A stretch of 64,000 bases of DNA from Piscicola geometra (lineage: Eukaryota; Annelida; Clitellata; Hirudinida; Piscicolidae), in the NCBI GenBank assembly GCA_943735955.1, contig OX030955.1, forward strand, positions 8,048,269 through 8,112,268. The letters run 5' to 3'. The notes below the pieces were generated by a model that was not told where the DNA came from, searched no databases, and was given only the letters and a program-made list of their open reading frames with translations. Position 1 is the first letter of the stretch. Each line of letters begins with the position of its first letter. A program made the translations under genes and the position numbers. Shown piece by piece: positions 1 through 37,751 of the stretch.

Positions 1-640
1 ACATTGCATAAAAGACTGACATCACGCAAAAGACATCGACAACATGTTATCTGGCTTGGAACACTCCCACAGTAACACGCAATAACAGTGCGTATGTGCT
101 TCACATTAGAAAGAATCAGACCATTTAACTATGTGAAAAAAAACTTCTCTACTTGAGGCTTAAACACAGAAATTGTTTCAACTACGATGCGACCACCCAC
201 ATCGAAACAGTTAAATTGGTTTCCTAGGTGAGCTTTACATTGAGATCATACAAAAATTGGCAAATCTTGCGAGAGCAAGAAATATCTTTCAGTTAGGTGA
301 ATACACAATTTTAATAAAAAAGCTTTTAATAAATTACAACTTTCACAAACACAAGAAGTGTTGCATTACAGAGATTTTCCGATTAAAAGACGTTGGTAGA
401 AGGGCAGGCAGAGAGGCTGCCACTGGAAGAATTAGTTAAACCATTTGGAGCAAGTTTCTAAAATAATTTTAATGTTTCACTTACACAAAGTCAATTTTTA
501 ATTTTTAAACGAATAATTACATAGTTATAATTAATATAATAACCATCAACCAACGCCCAATTTGAGTACAATCTCCACGACAGCTCTCATCACTGCCATC
601 ACCAAATAACCTAATCAGTATTGATGTCGATTCCAACTCA
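1..640. other. No gene recognised
   Basis: AT-rich DNA with only a short (60-codon) open frame at 257-439 that has no recognisable domain or codon signature. Nothing supportable is seen here before the satellite begins. Confidence 0.6.
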
Positions 641-649
641 ATCATTATA

Positions 650-3600
650 AACCTCATTATTCGCACCATCATCATTATCACCACCATCATCATTATTCCC
701 ACTATCATCATTATCACCACCATCATCATTATCACCACCCTCATCATTATTCCCATCATCATCATTATTCCCACCATCATCATTATCACCACCATCATCA
801 TTATCCCCACCATCATCATTATCACCACCATCATCATTATCACCACCCTCATCATTATTCCCATCATCATAATTATTCCCACCATCATCATTATCACCAC
901 CATCATCATTATCACCACCATCATCATTATCCCCACTATCATCATTATCACCACCATCATCATTATCCCCACTATCATCATTATCACGACCATCATCATT
1001 ATCCCCACTATCATCATTATCCCCACTATCATCATTATTCCCACCATCATCATTATCACAACCATCATCATTATCCCCACCATCATCATTATCCCCACCA
1101 TCATCATTATCACCACCATCATCATTATCACCACTATCATCATTATCCCCACCATCATCATTATTCCCACCATCATCATTATCCCCACTATCATCATTAT
1201 CACAACCATCATCATTATCCCCACCATCATCATTATCCCCACCATCATCATTATCACCACCATCATCATTATCACCACCATCATCATTATCCCCACCATC
1301 ATCATTATTCCCACCATCATCATTATTCCCACCATCATCATTATCCCCACTATCATCATTATCACCACCATCATCATTATCACCACCATCATCATTATTC
1401 CCACCATCATCATTATGCCCACCATCATCATTATCACCACTATCATCATTATTCCTACCATCATCATTATCACCACCATCATCATTATCACCACCATCAT
1501 CATTATTCCCACCATCATCATTATCACCACCATCATCATTATCCCCACCATCATCATTATCCCCACCATCATCATTATCACCACCATCATCATTATCACC
1601 ACCATCATCATTATTCCTACCATCATCATTATCACCACCATCATCATTATTCCCACCATCATCATTATCACCACCATCATCATTATCCCCACCATCATCA
1701 TTATCCACACCATCATCATTATCACCACCATCATCATTATGCCCACCATCATCATTATCCCCACCATCATCATTATCCACACCATCATCATTATCCCCAC
1801 CATCATCATTATCACCACCATCATCATTATCCCCACCATCATCATTATCCCCACCATCATCATTATCCCCACCATCATCATTATCCACACCATCATCATT
1901 ATCCCCACCATCATCATTATCACAACCATCATCATTATCCCCACCATCATCATTATCCCCACCATCATCATTATCCCCACCATCATCATTATCCCCACCA
2001 TCATCATTATCACAACCATCATCATTATCCCCACCATCATCATTATCCCCACCATCATCATTATCACAACCATCATCATTATCCCCACCATCATCATTAT
2101 CCCCACCATCATCATTATCCCCACCATCATCATTATCACAACCATCATCATTATCCCCACCATCATCATTATCACAACCATCATCATTATCCCCACCATC
2201 ATCATTATCCCCACCATCATCATTATCCCCACCATCATCATTATCCCCACCATCATCATTATCACCACCATCATCATTATCCCCACCATCATCATTATCC
2301 CCACCATCATCATTATCCCCACCATCATCATTATCCACACCATCATCATTATCCCCACCATCATCATTATCACAACCATCATCATTATCCCCACCATCAT
2401 CATTATCCCCACCATCATCATTATCCACACCATCATCATTATCCCCACCATCATCATTATCACAACCATCATCATTATCCCCACCATCATCATTATCCCC
2501 ACCATCATCATTATCCCCACCATCATCATTATCCCCACCATCATCATTATCACAACCATCATCATTATCCCCACCATCATCATTATCCCCACCATCATCA
2601 TTATCACCACCATCATCATTATCCCCACCATCATCATTATCCCCACCATCATCATTATCACCACCATCATCATTATCACCACCATCATCATTATTCCTAC
2701 CATCATCATTATCACCACCATCATCATTATTCCCACCATCATCATTATCACCACCATCATCATTATCCCCACCATCATCATTATCCACACCATCATCATT
2801 ATCACCACCATCATCATTATGCCCACCATCATCATTATCACCACCATCATCATTATCACCACCATCATCATTATCCCCACCATCATCATTATCACCACCA
2901 TCATCATTATCACCACCATCATCATTATCCCCACCATCATCATTATCACAACCATCATCATTATCCCCACCATCATCATTATCCCCACCATCATCATTAT
3001 CACAACCATCATCATTATCCCCACCATCATCATTATCCCCACCATCATCATTATCACAACCATCATCATTATCCCCACCATCATCATTATCCCCACCATC
3101 ATCATTATCCCCACCATCATCATTATCACAACCATCATCATTATCCCCACCATCATCATTATCACAACCATCATCATTATCCCCACCATCATCATTATCC
3201 CCACCATCATCATTATCCCCACCATCATCATTATCCCCACCATCATCATTATCACCACCATCATCATTATCCCCACCATCATCATTATCCCCACCATCAT
3301 CATTATCCCCACCATCATCATTATCCACACCATCATCATTATCCCCACCATCATCATTATCACAACCATCATCATTATCCCCACCATCATCATTATCCCC
3401 ACCATCATCATTATCCACACCATCATCATTATCCCCACCATCATCATTATCACAACCATCATCATTATCCCCACCATCATCATTATCCCCACCATCATCA
3501 TTATCCCCACCATCATCATTATCCCCACCATCATCATTATCACAACCATCATCATTATCCCCACCATCATCATTATCCCCACCATCATCATTATCACCAC

Positions 3601-3950
3601 CATCATCATTATCCCCACCATCATCATTATCCCCACCATCATCATTATCACCACCATCATCATTATCACCACCATCATCATTATTCCTACCATCATCATT
3701 ATCACCACCATCATCATTATTCCCACCATCATCATTATCACCACCATCATCATTATCCCCACCATCATCATTATCCACACCATCATCATTATCACCACCA
3801 TCATCATTATGCCCACCATCATCATTATCACCACCATCATCATTATCACCACCATCATCATTATCCCCACCATCATCATTATCCCCACCATCATCATTAT
3901 CCACACCATCATCATTACCATCATCATCATCATCATCATCATCACCATCT
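650..3950. repeat. 18-bp satellite array with higher-order period
   Basis: About 3.3 kb of head-to-tail 18-bp units (plus strand CATCATCATTATCACCAC with variants CCC, ACA, TTC, GCC, CAC at the variable positions). Rare variants recur at fixed distances. TTATTCCTAC is at 1611, 2691 and 3681, and the GCCCAC variant is at 1741, 2821 and 3811. The spacing is therefore 1080 bp (60 units), then 990 bp (55 units), so long blocks were duplicated after the basic unit. The left part (650-1450) is more degenerate than the right. The array ends in a pure CAT run near 3920-3945. Because 18 is a multiple of three, very long open frames appear on both strands (Met/Val/Ile, Asp/Asn/Gly, Thr/Ile/Pro repeats). 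I do not regard these as genes. Confidence 0.97.
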
Positions 3951-4109
3951 CCATCCCCATCCCCAGTACAATACAGAAATGAAGCACGTGAAACGCTAGA
4001 GTCCTGCATGAAAGGCTCGATGGTCTCGAGTGCACAGCGCAAACAACTTCTAATGACGCCACCGATGACGTTGTGCTTCAACCGCTTGTGTGTGCGTGTG
4101 GCCGGGTGG

Positions 4110-4235
4110 TGACGGCTGTGGTAGGATGGTTGGTGTGGTTGGTGGGTGCTTGGCGGAGGCTGTAGTGTGATGGTGCTTGGTGGAGGCTGTGGTATGATGG
4201 TGGTTGGTGGAGGCTGTGGTATGAGGGTGGTTGGT
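4110..4235. repeat. GT-rich minisatellite, about 30-bp unit
   Basis: Roughly three to four imperfect copies of a unit containing GGTTGGTGGAGGCTGTGGTA. It lies between the satellite and the 3' end of the eag gene. No coding role is seen. Confidence 0.7.
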
Positions 4236-4755
4236 TCTTGGTAATGGAAAAAAAATATATTTTAATGAGAATTCGATACAGGTTTTAATGCTTTTTTCAC
4301 AGTGAATTTTCAATAATTTAAAAAGTGAATCAAGTAAACTGTAATTTTTAACCTTCAAAAAAGAGAAAAAGTTTGGCTAAAAAAAAGAAATGCCGATAAA
4401 TTCAAGAGGGAAGCACAGGTGCAAGTGAGATGTGAGGAGAGGATGTCTTGAACCGGTTTGGCGGGAATCGATGAGGATGAGTGGAACACTACGATCGAAC
4501 AACACGACGACAACGACAACATTTACAGGAAAAAAACTCGAACAAGCCACGCGGTATTTGCCATTCAAGAGATGCGACGTTGAAAAAGCATTGAATCGTT
4601 GCCACCTCCGAGTCGCTGCCGGTCAACTTAATACTCGCTGCAGTAGCTCAAAGAAATTTAAAGATGCATTCAAACCACAACGAATATTTCGAAAATGCGT
4701 TGAAAAGAAAAATTGAGAGCAAAAACAAGAATCGATTTGAAATGGTTTTGAGTGG

Positions 4756-26925
<22,170 letters not shown>

Positions 26926-28619
26926 GTCTTTTTCTTCCGTTTGTCTGTCTCCGTATGTTCACTCGCCTGCTTCAATGTCTGCTTTCTTTGTGTTTGCCGA
27001 CTTGGCCAAAACGTCTTTGTTGCGACATTTTCACGTTGTGGGCAGTGATCGATGGTGTCTAGAGGAAGTTCTCATGACGGAGTTTTCTGAAAATAAAAAT
27101 TTAAATAATTGTATGTTCAAATGCATTGGCAAGATGATGGGTGTGTAGCTTGGTGGGTGGGCAGAGGAAGGCATGTGAAGCGTCGCTTTGATTGAGACTT
27201 TTACGGCTTCGACGATGTCTGCACAAGCAGTATTTATCAATGAAACTGCAATTCTGCGCAAGCCTCGAATAATCAATGCATGCACACAAAGCTCAATCCT
27301 AAACACACAATACCCGCACACGTACACTGTACACACGCACATGCACACATTACAACACGTACATTTCAGAATTTAAAACCAAACCTTTACATACCCCTAT
27401 TCTATTATGGGCATGCAAAAAGAGTTCAACTAACGATCGAAAAAGATAATGCTGTTAATCATCACATATTACCACCCATAACCCCCATCACCCCACACAT
27501 AACCACACATCACCACACATCACCCCACACAACACAACAAATCACCACACTTCATTAGAGAACAAGTCAGTGCATTGCATCATCTAGCATGCCTTCATGA
27601 GGCGTTTAATTAAGCGCATGACCACAGTGTGCACTTTTACACCTGAGTTTGTCTATCGGTCTCACCCGCTAGTCGCCAAGCCAGTGAGTGCAATCCACTC
27701 AAGCTGATTCATCATTTTTGATATTTGTTCAATAAATGCCGCGAAATATCTTCATTATTATTATTATTATTATTATCTCGTTATTTTTTGTTGTTGTGGT
27801 TGTTTTTGTTGCTTTTTGTTTTTTTTTGCTTTTGGCGTCCTTTAGTCTCAGAAGACAATGGCTTGCATGGGGCACTGTAGAATACAATGCTCATCCTTCG
27901 TTCCGAAATATAAAATGACAAAACTCTCATCTCAATCAACGTTTGATTGGATCTTCTAAATGACGTCACAGGAGTCTCAAGCGCCTGCAACGCCATGTGA
28001 CCGTGGGAGGCCAGAAAGATGGCAGCCTCCAAACCTTCGAACCCAAGATCAGTCTCGTTCCAATGTGACTTCTAGCGCACAAGCTCCTGAATCTAGGTCA
28101 ACAATACTCAAAACTGGGTCAACAATACTCCTGCCTCCTGGTCTTCAAGAAGGATGCCTAGTTCAGATCATTCCATCAATAATAATAATAATAATAATAA
28201 TAATATTTTTATATAAAAATAACAATAATCTAAATTTTGAAATATGTTCTCTGCAAAATCGAGATTTTATCTTCTTGCAAATGACTGTTTGCCCGCTTCG
28301 AGTGAAGTTTCCTGATTTTGACTGAGTAATATCTCAAGGCAAACTTTGTCTTTTGTGCTTCTGCACGTTGGAGAATTGCTTCGCAAGGTGCGTGATGTCT
28401 TGCGAGGAATTACAACATGAAGGCGATGTTGCTGAGCCTGATACTTTCCAATCAATAATAACTTCGAATCCACGTTCACCTACGCAGCAAAACACACAGA
28501 CACACACACATACAATCAGAGACATTAACAAAGACATTGGCATGGTCACAGACAGGTGAAAGAGTTGATGAAAGAATCATCGGCAATAAATGTACTTCAT
28601 ATATACCTTGGGGTGTTGC

Positions 28620-29060
28620 TGGTATGTATGTGTGTGTACGGCGTGTATGTGTGCATGGATGGTGTGTATGTGTGCATGGATGGTGTGTATGTGTGCATGG
28701 ATGGTGTGTATGTGTGCATGGATGGTGTGTATGCGTGGGTAGATGGTGTGCATGTCTGCATGGATGGCGTGTATGTGGGTAGATGGTGTGTATGTGTGCA
28801 TGGACGGTGTGTATGTGTGCATGGATGGTGTGTATGCATGGGTGGATGGTGTGTATGCGTGGGTGGATGGTGTGTATGCGTGGGTGGATGGTGTGTATGC
28901 GTGGGTGGGTGGTGTGTATGCGTGGGTGGATGGTGTGTATGCGTGGGTGGATGGTGTGTATGTGGGTAGATGGCGTGTCTGTGTGCATGGATGGTGTGTA
29001 TGTGGGTGGATGGTGTGAATGTGGGTGGATGGTGTGTATGCGGCGGGTGTGTGAGTGTGT
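28620..29060. repeat. GTGTATGTGTGCATGGATG minisatellite
   Basis: More than 20 imperfect copies of an 18-21-bp unit alternating between GTGTATGTGTGCATGGATG and GTGTATGCGTGGGTGGATG forms. It produces Val/Cys/Met frames on one strand and Thr/His/Ser/Pro on the other, neither convincing. Confidence 0.92.
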
Positions 29061-32000
29061 GCTGTTGTGTTCGTGCGTGGCCTTGATGTATGGATGTGTC
29101 GATCGAAATATGGGACATGCAAGCGTCGATGCCAGAGCATTCTTAATGGCGTGCTTTTTAAAGGAGAATATTTTGCGAAAGGGCTGCCTTTTTCCATTCT
29201 GCAAAGAGTTAGAATGGATGAAACATATAGGGCTACATGGTGAGGAATGGTTCAAGAAGAATCCATGATGCAGTCTACGCTGGCATCAGTGCAGGGGATG
29301 AAACAATTCATTGATGATGTTTATTTGTGGAAAAGTGTGCCAGTGAGGGTGGACTTTTAGTTTCCATTTGTGACTTCTTTTGCAGATTGTGAAAAGTGCA
29401 TCAGAGAATCAGGAAAAACTTTGTGAGAGTGTTCTGTAAGGAGGTGGTGGAGGTGCATTAATTCCAATTAGTTCCAGGCTTGCTTTCATGAGCCTTTATG
29501 GCGTTGTTTCTGCTCTTGCCTAGGTGGAATAAATTCTTCTTTCCAGCGCAGATCTCGCGTAGTGTGCTCTTCAAAGAAACCCACTCGTGCTGGTTTTTTC
29601 GAGAGTTTTGCGGGATTATCCATGCACTGCTACCTTGAAGACTTCTTTGTCGTTTCTCCATTTTGAAAAAATATAGTTATACTTTGTGGATAAAAAATAT
29701 AAATGCACTTTGTTGTGAAAATCTTATTATACTTTGTTTCCACAATTTTCATTTATATGCCATTTTATAATTGCCTATTTTAAATATTCATGTATGAAAA
29801 AGCTTTGAAAAAACCTATTTATTCATCGACCTACCCATCGATTAACCCTGAAGTATCTACTCATGCTTTTAGGCACTCGCTCATCCATCTATTCAACCAT
29901 CCATTCCTCCATCTATCCATACATCCCGTTTCCATCTATTAATCCACCCATCTATCCATACATCCCTTTTCCATCTATTAATCCATCCATCTATCCCTCT
30001 TTCCATCAAGCATCTATTTACCCACTCAACCATCCATCCATTCACGCAAGCGCACACCGCTCCATTGCACTCATCAACTCGCATATGCTCAACTACCGAT
30101 ACACCTGTATTGCCTCCTGCCTCGCTGTGTGTGTCTCTGTGGTTGTATGCGTGTGTGCAGGCTTTATGTATGTTGCTGTATGTATGTGTATGTGTGTTTG
30201 TATTTCTGTATGTTTTGCATGTTCTTGTGTGCTCTTGCGTGCTGCACTTTTAATCGAAAAGTGCGTGTTCCGAGGACTTGCAGTTGACTTCAATGTCGGA
30301 ATCATTCTTGTGATGGAAACTTCCACACTAATCCGTTTTGACCCTCTCATTTGTCCTTCGAATGCACGCCAACGTTGTGAGTTTGTTGCGATTCCTCGAA
30401 GGATGCCTCTGATTCAAAAGGAAATGTCGAAATGAAGTCTGAGAAAATCAATTTCATGACTTTGAAGGCTTCTATTGGAATTAATTTGACTAGATGAAAT
30501 ATCTTTGAAATTGATGGCAAATGTATACTTATGTTCATATCTCGTTTGGCTGGATGGAAGCATTGCAGTCCTAATTAAAGACGCTTTGTTTCCTCGCAAC
30601 GTTGTGCTGTTCCATGCAAAATTTCTTCCATACCTGCCAACATCCACTCCACCTGGTTGTTGTAACTTCCATTTTTTTTTACATTTCAAAATGTAACCGG
30701 GATGGACATTCCTTTCAAGCTGGCGTCGTTTGTCGTCGTTCAAATGCCTCTCCTTTGTATTCCTGTGCACCCCTCTTGCATTTAGGCTGCAAGTGTGCGA
30801 ATAATTGGAGTGTACTTTATGGTTGTTTCAGGTGGAGTGTTGCTCTGTATGATGGAAGAGGGTGGTGTCTTTATGGAGCAATGGCACAGTGCCAAGGAAG
30901 CATGAATGTTTAAAGCAACGAAGAAACATGTGATCGTGCGTTTCGTGAAGTGACTTCTGTAGTGGTGGTCTTTGTACAATTAAATACAATACTATAAGAT
31001 GTGATGTACAACAATTCACCAAGATATGGTATAATACATAACAATAAAATAAGAATTGATGTACAAAAGTACAAATGCAAGTACAACTAGAGTGGCTGAA
31101 CCCAGGCCACTGCAATTACGCATGGGAGGATGCAATGAGACACTAATGAGGCACGCAGCATAAGAAGCCGTATTAAAGGGCGCAGTGTTATTCAAAAAGT
31201 CAAAAACAAAAAGCGAAATTCTGTTTAACAAGAAGAAAGAATATAATTTTCTGAATGCAGCCCACAACTTTGCTTGCATTAGTGGTGGAGTGCTCAGCTG
31301 ATAATGAAGAGGGATGATGGCAGCGAAGGATGATGAACAGGTCTCAGGGTCGCCATTGTGGGCGATAATGTGGCGTTGTGCTTTCTTCGCCATCTACAAG
31401 GGAATCGTGTTGTGGGTCTGATTGGTGTAGTAGTGGTTGTTATGGCGTAATGGTGCGTGCAGTAGTGTTAGTAGCTGTGAAGTGGTGTAGGCTGTTGTTG
31501 TAGAGAAAGGGGTAGATGTGAGTGGTCGTTGTGTTGGAGGAAGTTGCTATGTAGTTGTGGTTAGTTTGTTAGGTGTGGTGCTAATAGCGATGATGACGAT
31601 GCAATATGGTTTAATAATCTCTAATCTTCTATTTAGAGCAATAAAAAATAATTACTTTTACTTTTGAACTTCCTGCTCCTCTGAGTATCCATTTACAATT
31701 AAGGGCAGAAAACTTTCAAATAACCTTTCAATTACTTTTTTATTCTTAATTTATTTTTTCATAATTATCGACATCATCAGATTTATAAAATATTTCAAAA
31801 ATTACAAAACGAATTTTTTTAATTAGTTGCCATGAAGACGTGGAGGCAATAACAGTTTTTGTGCACAAGAAACTTTATCCAAGTGTTGCAGAAAAGTATC
31901 TGCACGTTTTGCCAGCAAATTTAAGTAATTGAAAAAATATGTAAAAAAACTATTCTCATTAAAATAGTATTTAACGTTGAGCTATTACCCAGTGTGCGAG

Positions 32001-33613
32001 AGTTTTAAATAAATATTTAAACAGCACTTTACACAATAATCTGTTTAGGGAAATTACATTTGCAATTACTGTGTACTAAAATAATAATTTAATAATAATT
32101 TTAAGTAATCATTCACGTTTCTCTTCGTGTCCTGCATTCGGTTCCCGCTTTTGTATATATACAGGCACGCAAGCATGTGTTTTCCTCGCCAAACGTTCCA
32201 GGGTTGCTGCAATCGAAGCTATCGTGGTTTTTTGAGTATTTAATCGACTTGATTTCGATTTAAGAATATGGAATCTATCTATTTTAATACCAAAAAGCAT
32301 CACTGATGAAATGTTACAATGAAAATAAATTTAATTACTTATTGAAAATGATCGAATTATATCATCCACTTTCTTTACTCCAACATCACAAGTGTGAACC
32401 TGTCTTTCAGGAAGCACTGATGCGAGCCTGTGGAAAGAGATGCTAGTCTTCTGAATGGGTAGGCAGTCAGAAGCTCTAGAGGGAAGATGATTTCTTCTCT
32501 TTCAGTTTCCATTTAAAATACTAACAATTTTGTAAACAGCATTAACAAAAAGGTTAAAAAATAAGAAAAAATCGAGCGAGCTTTGAAAGGAATTTCATCA
32601 AATGGTTGGTCATTTCAGTTGAGTGTCTTTGCAGGAAACCCGATCTAACAGCAGACATTTCTTCCACTCCAACTTCCTCGTCTGCTTTTCAATCGCCAAA
32701 GCGTCTTAAAGCCTTCAGCCGCCAAGCCTGCCTGTCGTGGTGGCATGTTGATGTTGCCATCAATTAAGGGTCATTTCTTTAATTTTCGTGGAAAGCAGAC
32801 TGGGTGAATGAATCAAAATGACGGGTGCATGTGAGATGAAATAGATAGATGGGTGACTGAAATAATAGAAAACGATTAAGTAAAAGAATGGTTTGGTTTA
32901 TGGCGGATACCTGAATGTTTTACCATTTAAAAGAACCCACATAAATAATGATTTGTGAGAATAGCGATCATAACTTTTTAAAAGTCTCTGGCAGACGGTG
33001 TGCTTTATGGCTTGGCTTTTAGTGCCTCCATTTTGTAATTACTGGCAAAAAGAGAAGCAGTGAAGTCTGGTCGCAGTGATGTATTTCAGGATGGGTAAAC
33101 TGGGATGATGAATCATAACTTGATGATCATTTAACTTAAGTTTCTACTATTCCAATCGCCCATATAAGTAGGCCAACTGCTGTCTAGAGAAGCCATCCCC
33201 AGCACAGAAGCATGTGACCTATATTATAAAAGTTACTCAAGCAACAGCAGGACACACCAGTCCTTATATTAACACCAAATTAAGCATGCAGCGGTACTTT
33301 AAAATGTTACGCGCTGGATAAATTCATTGCAGACTTGCGCACTCAGAGCTCTCAAAGTGCAAGTGAATGAAGCAAGGAAATACTTCCACCATACCATGCC
33401 TCACTTCCTCAGCATCTTGTCATCCATCGCAGGAGCCACTCCACAACACCATTGCGTCATCCCTTCTCAAACCCTTCCTTCCACTTCCAATCACACAAAA
33501 CGTCTTGCTGACAACCACTGCAAGTGGCATGCAGTCAGAAGTGACAACGATGCTATCTCTGCAGCCTAACACCACACTTTTTGTTCAATTATTGTATGGC
33601 AGTGATGCAGTCG

Positions 33614-33648
<35 letters not shown>

Positions 33649-34309
33649 ACAAACACAAATACATTATGAGACTAGCAAAGTTAACTTACGAGTGTTCTCA
33701 TCCTTACCATAATCATCATCATCATCATTCATCATCATCATCATCATCATTCCTCATCTTTATCATTATCATCATCTTCAAGCTAGGATATATCAGTGAA
33801 GCGAAGGTATAATTGACGAATTTACACCAGTGCCTTTGACCCACGCAAATCACGCGCTAAATAAGCAATTAATTAATTAATTTAGAGTTTTAATTGGCCA
33901 TATTTGATCGAATTATCATCAAAAATAATAAAATCCTTAAAATTCGTAATTAAAAGAAGAACGGAGTAACAATAGAAAGGCGAAATAAACAAATAATAAA
34001 TGGAAAATAAGGGTAAGTGCTATGACGTCACAGGGGGTCTTGAGGGTGCTTCAGTCGCCTGCGAGCTGTGGTGGTGGAGGAGTGGTGGATGTAGAGGGAG
34101 GAAAAGAAGAGAATTGATTAAGGTGGTGGAGTAGTGCTTGAAAATGGTGGAGGATGGTGGAGGGATGATTGGAAAAGATTGAGAATGGCGAAGGAATGAT
34201 GAAGGGTAGGGAAAATAATAGAAGGATAGTAGGAAAGAAAGGTTCTCAAAGAAGCAAAGTAATCATTCCATTCAAAGTAACAAGTGACAAAGCAAGAAGA
34301 TCATTGAAG

Positions 34310-34347
34310 AGGTGGTAGTAGTAGTAGTAGTGGTAGTAGTAGTAGTG

Positions 34348-34409
<62 letters not shown>

Positions 34410-34500
34410 GGTGGTAGTAGTAGTAATAGTAGTAGTAGTGGTGGTGGTAGTATTAGTGGTGGTAGTGATGGAAGTAATAGTAGAATTAGTAGAAACAAGG
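34310..34500. repeat. (GTA)n repeat downstream of UBE2K
   Basis: GTA/GTG trinucleotide run, 3' of the UBE2K stop codon on the sense strand (CTA there). Confidence 0.95.
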
Positions 34501-34507
34501 TAACCAC

Positions 34508-36283
<1,776 letters not shown>

Positions 36284-36599
36284 TTTTATTTAAATAATTG
36301 AATATTTGCCTTGCAATTCTCAGAGATAAAAGATGAATATTTTAAATTTTTATTCTAGTTTAAACTTATTATTGACCAAACTTTTTCTGAAAACAGTCTA
36401 AAAACGTTAAAAGGTGGAGATGAAATCTTTACAAACAATTTTAAATATCTTAAAAGTTAATTAAAATTATAAATTCAAAAATTTCAAAGAATTAGGGATA
36501 TTACACTTTTATAAAATTATCTAATTATTTTAAATAAATAAAAATATTGTTTTCAAGTTTTTCAGCTAAGATTTATCCAGATAATATATATGTGTAAAG

Positions 36600-36850
36600 A
36601 AATATGAATTACGGTTATAGGTGAACTGCACGCAAAAGAAAGCACAGTGCATGTGTTAAATGCACATTTGATTTTGCACATTTCTTCTTGAAATGCGATT
36701 TTTCTGTAAACCCTAACCCTTATCCTAACCTTAACCCTAAGTTAACGTTTTTTCTGTAAAAAAGAAGAAATGTGCAAAATCAAATGTGCATTTAACACAT
36801 GCACTGTGCTTTCTTTTGCGTGCAGTTAACATACAACCATGAATTACAAA
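36600..36850. mobile_element. Foldback MITE-like element with telomere-like spacer
   Basis: Left arm (36624-36700: ACTGCACGCAAAAGAAAGCA, then CAGTGCATGTGTTAAATGCA) is repeated in reverse complement at 36765-36830. The arms are about 70-80 bp and almost perfect. The spacer holds CCCTAACCCTTATCCTAACC and related C3TA2-type units. A second C3TA2-like patch follows at 36890-36930. A diverged relative is at 45960-46165. No transposase is encoded. Confidence 0.8.
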
Positions 36851-37751
36851 ATACAGAGAAGTTTTACTGTATAATTACCAGCGCAGATTCAACCCTAACC
36901 CTAATTTTAACCCTTACTCTAACCTTAAACCTACCTGTGAATAGAAATATCTGTGAGAGAACAAAGTTAAATATATATTTCTAATATTTAATTTAGAAAA
37001 AAAAATTTAAAGTATCAAAATTAAATAATTTTTGTTTATAATTTTATTTAATTATAATTGGCTAACCGGAATTAACGTCGTTATAGCAAACGTTAGTTAG
37101 TCATTTTTTTACCCATTAATGCCCAATGATCCCTATTGGGATGCAGTGTACAAACTCACTTTGCGCTGATTGCAAACGAATATAAGAAACTTTCCTACTT
37201 TTTTGTTAAATTAGAAGGTTTGTTTTAATCAGTCTATGCGTTATTTATTCTTTCGTCACTGTTTACACCAAATATCATTAGTTCGAAAACGTTGAATTTC
37301 AAGAAATATTTCGAGTACCATCGAGCAACAAGAAACTTTCAAGTTCTCAACTCTGGGTATATTGAAATATATTAGTTCCTTTTCAGCATACCATTTCAAT
37401 CATAACTCTGCTTCAAGTATTTATTTCCATTCAATTATATAAAAGATGCTTGTATTTTTTAATTTGTGTATGGGCAAATGGATTTAAATCCGCGGTCATT
37501 TTTTAAATGTTATGTTATGTTAAGTAAAACATATTGTACTTTTACTGGTTGATCACAATTGGTCGTATTGGGCATAAGAACTGCTATGTCAAATTGTATA
37601 CATCATTTTGGTTTAATTTCCATTTTTATAAATTATACAATTTTCATTCAGCCAAATGTTAACAATAGCATAATTAAGTTAATTTGTGTTGTTTTCCAAG
37701 TAATATAAATTAGATAAGGCCACCTGAAGCCAAACACTCTTTGGAGTTCCG

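Larger units (their letters stand above)
26926..34507. other. Intergenic region between eag (5' side) and UBE2K (3' side)
   Basis: Both flanking genes are on the minus strand, so this contains the eag promoter and the UBE2K 3' region. I see no exon with homology. It holds a TTA run near 27760, an AAT run near 28180, a long minisatellite (28620-29060), CCATCTATCC-rich sequence (29880-30040), a short CA run (33617-33648), CAT repeats (33715-33775) and plain AT-rich DNA. Untranslated exons of eag may lie upstream of 26925 but cannot be called. Confidence 0.6.

Noticed and set aside
517..4081. Two open frames of more than 1100 codons on the minus strand and one of 855 codons on the plus strand
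   Set aside because: They are produced by an 18-bp satellite whose length is a multiple of three. They are open in several frames and on both strands and have no non-repeat domain.
28476..29268. Several 160-260-codon frames on both strands
   Set aside because: All come from the GTGTATGTGTGCATGGATG minisatellite; no unique domain.
30990..31393. 125-codon minus-strand frame with hydrophobic stretches
   Set aside because: No domain recognised and no supporting exons; codon pattern not convincing.
36700..36930. Chromosome end (telomere)
   Set aside because: Only a few degenerate C3TA2 units, inside a foldback element, with normal genes on both sides.
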